The position numbers and the translations under genes are program-made. Positions 13,390 to 15,989 of a stretch of DNA of 15,989 nucleotides are shown here, one piece after another. Under the pieces are notes generated by a model, which was not told where the DNA came from, ran no database searches, and saw only the letters and a program-made list of their open reading frames with translations. Numbering within the stretch: the stretch's first letter is position 1; the number at the start of each line of letters is the position of its first letter. Origin of the DNA: Dehalococcoidia bacterium (lineage in GTDB: Bacteria > Chloroflexota > Dehalococcoidia > E44-bin15); contig SOIC01000087.1 in assembly GCA_004377275.1 (NCBI GenBank), positions 1-15,989 on the forward strand. Direction: 5' to 3'.

Positions 13390-15105
13390 CTAAAAGAGCA
13401 TCGCCCTGAGTTTCCCGCTAACCCCTTTCATGGGCACGAGCGCTACCTCTTTCTCCCCTCTCATCTTCACTTCCACGCTCCCCGTCTTCAGGGTTCTGGG
13501 GCTGAGGACCACTCTTAGCGGCATGCCGAGAAGGTCGGCGTCGTTAAGTTTTACCCCGGGCGATTCTGCACGGTCGTCGAAAAGCACCTCCAGTCCCTCG
13601 CGCTTAAGCTCGGCATAGAGGCTCTCTGCCCTTGCCGCCACCTCCTCGTTGTCCGTGGATAGCGGGCAGAGGTGAACCTGATAGGGAGCGATGGGGGTGG
13701 GCCAGATGATACCATTTTCATCGTGATACTGCTCGATGGCAGCGGCGAGGAGCCGCCCGATGCCGATGCCATAGCAACCCATAAGGATGGGGCGTGCCAC
13801 CCCATCACGGTTGAGGAAGGTGGCCCCCATCCGCTCGCTGAAGAAGCTGCCCAGTTTAAAGACATGCCCCACCTCAATGCCACGGGTGGTGAGGAGCGGT
13901 GCGCCGCACCTGAGGCAGCCATCGCCTGCTTGAGCGGTGGCGATGTCTACCAGCAGGTCGACGGTGAAGTCGCGCGGGTAGTTGACATTTCTCATATGGG
14001 TATCGGGCTTATTTGCCCCGGCAACGAGGTTCGCCCCTAAGGTTATCGAGGGGTCTCCAACCTGCTTGACCCCGCTGAGTCCTAATGGAGAGGCGGAGCC
14101 TGCCACCAGGCCAGCTTTCGCTACCTCCTCCTCTTGGGCCAGGCGCAGCTCATGGCAGCCGAGGGCATTCTTCAGCTTCACCTCGTTTACCTCCAGGTCG
14201 CCCCTGATGGCGACGAAGACTACCTCCCCGTCGGCGGCATAGAAGACCGCTTTGAGGGTCTGGCTCTCGGGTATGCCGAGGAAGCTTGACACCTCTTTGA
14301 TGGTTATCTTGCCCGGGGTAGCCACCTCCTCCATGGGGAGCATTTCGCCCTTTTCGCTCCCTCCACCCCCTTCACCGCCGCGGGGCTTTACGCTTTCCGC
14401 CTTCTCCACATTCGCTGCATAGTCGCATTTGGAGCAATTGAGAATGACATCCTCGCCGCTCTCTGCGATGACCATGAACTCATGTGACTCCTTGCCCCCG
14501 ATGGCGCCGCTATCGGCCTCCACCACCACGGAATCGAGGCCGCAGCGCTCATAGATTCTCTTGTAGGCCCCGATCATCTTCTGGTAGGTTATGTTCAGGG
14601 CTTCCTCGTCGGTATCGAAGCTATACAAATCCTTCATGCCGAACTCGCGGACGCGCATCAGGCCTCCCCGGGGGCGCGGCTCATCGCGAAACTTGGTCTG
14701 TATCTGGTACAGTAGCAAGGGGAGGTCGCGGTAGCTCTGCACGTTGCGCTTCACCAGCTCGGTGATAACCTCCTCGTGGGTAGGGCCCAGGACGAGCGCT
14801 CGCTCGCGGCGGTCGCTCAGGGTGAACAGGCCCTTGCCAAAGGCGAGGTCGCGCTCCGTTTCCCGCCACATCTCCAGCGGCTGGAGCACCGGCATCTGCA
14901 GCTCCTGACCGCCTACCGCATCCATCTCCTCGCGGATGATATTCTCGATCTTCTGCAGCGCCCGCAAGGCCAGGGGCAGATAGCTGTAGACCCCCGCTGC
15001 CAGTTGGTGGATCATCCCCGCCTTAAGCAGCAGTTGATGGCTAACATTCTCCGCCTCCGCCGGCGTCTGGCGCAACGTCTTACCGAACAGCTTTGATAGT
15101 CGCAT
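13390..15105 (-). CDS. proS: Proline--tRNA ligase (bacterial type with editing insertion)
   Basis: This class II synthetase charges tRNA-Pro and edits misacylated alanine. The 571-residue protein opens MRLSKLFGKTLRQTP and has GPTHEEV (108-114), motif 2 around KFRDEPRPRGGLMRVREF (138-155), GCYGIGIGRLL (443-453, motif 3) and a C-terminal anticodon-binding domain (~474-571). The insertion domain for editing lies at about 223-390, bordered by two Cys pairs (CSKC and CLRC). A Gly/Glu-rich linker with EGGGGSEKGE is at ~245-255. The start is ATG 15105, with AAGGA 6 nt upstream. Starting at an in-frame ATG 15138 would add eleven residues lacking family similarity. The start overlaps the upstream membrane protein gene by 26 bp. 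Confidence 0.96.
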   Translation of the reverse strand: MRLSKLFGKTLRQTPAEAENVSHQLLLKAGMIHQLAAGVYSYLPLALRALQKIENIIREEMDAVGGQELQMPVLQPLEMWRETERDLAFGKGLFTLSDRRERALVLGPTHEEVITELVKRNVQSYRDLPLLLYQIQTKFRDEPRPRGGLMRVREFGMKDLYSFDTDEEALNITYQKMIGAYKRIYERCGLDSVVVEADSGAIGGKESHEFMVIAESGEDVILNCSKCDYAANVEKAESVKPRGGEGGGGSEKGEMLPMEEVATPGKITIKEVSSFLGIPESQTLKAVFYAADGEVVFVAIRGDLEVNEVKLKNALGCHELRLAQEEEVAKAGLVAGSASPLGLSGVKQVGDPSITLGANLVAGANKPDTHMRNVNYPRDFTVDLLVDIATAQAGDGCLRCGAPLLTTRGIEVGHVFKLGSFFSERMGATFLNRDGVARPILMGCYGIGIGRLLAAAIEQYHDENGIIWPTPIAPYQVHLCPLSTDNEEVAARAESLYAELKREGLEVLFDDRAESPGVKLNDADLLGMPLRVVLSPRTLKTGSVEVKMRGEKEVALVPMKGVSGKLRAMLF

Positions 15106-15760
15106 TTCTCGTCCTTTTTTTGGCATATAGATATACAATTAAGCATGGAATTATAATAAACACGAGCATAACTACTGGAATTCCCACTGCGACCCATTGA
15201 CCGTCACTCGGCTTGACCATAATAGCTGCGACTAACCAGATTGCTAGGAAGCTTAAAAAGAATACGACGGTCGCCCAGAATCCTGCAGGCTTGTCCATTA
15301 ACCGCAACCTTTTAGGGAGAGCGCTACGTAAGTAATCGTCATAGCTTGTCCAGATTCGCCTAGCGTGGTCTAGTATGGTTGGTCTTGTTTTGGCTGTGGT
15401 TTTCACGGGGAATAGCAAAGACTCGGTATCCTCCATAAGTCTGCTCCAGTAGCGATCAGACATGTATGAGTACGCTGCAACAAGGGGCCACATGGCTTGG
15501 ATCAAAATCCCCGCTGCTGCAATTGCCAGAAGCACCCAGTTGGTGTCATTACCTGCCGAACTTTCTAAAGGAACCCATCTTACGTAAAGAATTGTGAAGC
15601 CAGCGATCAGGAGCGAATTTCCAGTTAAAAGAGCTGCAACCCTTGTCCAGAACAAACGATTCTCGTGCATCTGTCGGTCTGCGGCAAATGTGTGAGCGTC
15701 TCTCAAAGCCTGTTTCTCTTCCTCCGTTAGGTTGGAGTCATTAGTCTGCTCTTCTGCCAT
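15080..15760 (-). CDS. Four-helix membrane protein of unknown function between ispG and proS
   Basis: I do not recognise this 226-residue protein. It has a charged, Glu-rich N-terminus (about 1-37) with no signal peptide, hydrophobic helices at about 38-62, 73-98, 158-182 and 188-212, and a ~60-residue charged loop between helices 2 and 3 that would be cytoplasmic along with both termini. The tail is basic (AKKRTRNATIKAVR). ATG 15760 is chosen because GAGAGGG lies just upstream and it follows the ispG stop by 11 bp. The same open frame extends upstream, but that extension is the ispG sequence in another frame. Composition is visibly lower in GC than its neighbours. It overlaps proS by 26 bp. 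Horizontal acquisition is plausible. A sensor/effector membrane role is speculation. Confidence 0.75.
   Translation of the reverse strand: MAEEQTNDSNLTEEEKQALRDAHTFAADRQMHENRLFWTRVAALLTGNSLLIAGFTILYVRWVPLESSAGNDTNWVLLAIAAAGILIQAMWPLVAAYSYMSDRYWSRLMEDTESLLFPVKTTAKTRPTILDHARRIWTSYDDYLRSALPKRLRLMDKPAGFWATVVFFLSFLAIWLVAAIMVKPSDGQWVAVGIPVVMLVFIIIPCLIVYLYAKKRTRNATIKAVR
15111..15116 (-). promoter_or_regulatory. Ribosome-binding site deciding the proS start
   Basis: AAGGAC on the minus strand, 5 nt before ATG 15105-15103, inside the 3' end of the upstream membrane protein gene. It supports the MRLSKLFGKT start. Confidence 0.7.
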
Positions 15761-15771
15761 CGCTGCCCTCT

Positions 15772-15989
15772 CTACAGTGCTTGAACCTCCGCCATCAATG
15801 CCTCCAGAAAATCGCGCTCTTCCACGGTGCGTACCTGCTCGCCTTTGCGGAAGATGACTCCCCGCCCCTTGCCGCAGGCGATGCCTACATCGGCCTCGCG
15901 CGCCTCGCCGGGGCCGTTTACTACGCACCCCATCACCGCCACCTTTATCGGTTTTTCGAGTTTTTCGAACTTTACCAGGCGCTCCTCTA
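15772..15989 (-). CDS. ispG: IspG, (E)-4-hydroxy-3-methylbut-2-enyl-diphosphate synthase, C-terminal end (5' part outside window)
   Basis: IspG is the iron-sulfur enzyme of the MEP isoprenoid pathway that forms HMBPP. Only the last ~72 codons are present. They read IKVAVMGCVVNGPGEA, READVGIACGKGRGVIFRKGE and a helical end closing with MAEVQAL. The GCVVNGPGEA segment, whose Cys is part of the 4Fe-4S ligand set, and the G-IACG-K-G-IF-KGE end are diagnostic of IspG. The start lies beyond the right edge. In Dehalococcoidia and many other bacteria ispG sits next to proS. Here one extra membrane protein gene separates them. Confidence 0.92.
   Translation of the reverse strand, partial: EERLVKFEKLEKPIKVAVMGCVVNGPGEAREADVGIACGKGRGVIFRKGEQVRTVEERDFLEALMAEVQAL

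Noticed and set aside
15106..15138. Longer proS start giving an MYIYMPKKGRE prefix
   Set aside because: The prefix has no family similarity, while ATG 15105 has AAGGA at good spacing and yields the usual MRLSKLFGKT start.
15761..15928. Upstream extension of the membrane protein frame with an Arg-rich N-terminus
   Set aside because: The segment is ispG read in another frame. The start at 15760 has a ribosome-binding site.

Overview
The window is a moderately GC-rich stretch of bacterial chromosome made almost entirely of housekeeping genes packed into short operons. There is no mobile element, CRISPR array, rRNA or tRNA that I can see. The gene set and order point to Chloroflexota, probably a Dehalococcoidia-like lineage: ispG next to proS, nusA-rnpM-infB-rbfA-truB, a 46-residue zinc ribbon of the DUF5679 type, and an Ino1/inositol-phospholipid cassette that resembles the actinobacterial one. 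This assignment is inference from gene content. I ran no search.

Layout, left to right. (1) 1-521, minus: rpsP (ribosomal protein S16), with a long repetitive Glu/Lys/Pro tail that runs off the left edge. (2) 609-3684, plus: endonuclease V, release factor 2 (prfB, read through a programmed +1 frameshift at 1417-1423) and a membrane-anchored peptidase-MA-type metalloprotease whose start overlaps the prfB stop. (3) 7416-3700, minus: in transcription order ino1 (myo-inositol-phosphate synthase), a PHP-domain phosphoesterase, a PimA-like GT4 mannosyltransferase and a CDP-alcohol phosphotransferase resembling phosphatidylinositol-phosphate (PIP) synthase. Together they look like a complete inositol-phospholipid/mannoside pathway, with the PHP protein a candidate for the dephosphorylation step. 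(4) 7457-8122, plus: a second PHP phosphoesterase, divergent from ino1. (5) 8316-8176, minus: a small DUF5679 zinc ribbon with its own near-consensus promoter. (6) 13260-8396, minus: nusA-rnpM-infB-rbfA-truB, the transcription/translation operon, without rimP upstream and without an L7Ae-like ylxQ between rnpM and infB. Its promoter lies upstream of a terminator-like hairpin in the nusA leader. (7) 15989-13390, minus: the 3' end of ispG, a lower-GC four-helix membrane protein of unknown function, and proS.

The genes are tightly spaced (ATGA/GTGA overlaps, a 14-bp overlap of rbfA/truB and a 26-bp overlap at the proS start). Several starts are TTG or GTG, each backed by a good Shine-Dalgarno sequence. 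No gene-free stretch exceeds 300 bases. The longest gap is 13261-13389 (promoter and hairpin before nusA). The others of 75-90 bases (522-608, 4312-4386, 6264-6339, 8317-8395) hold promoters, small inverted repeats, or nothing recognisable.
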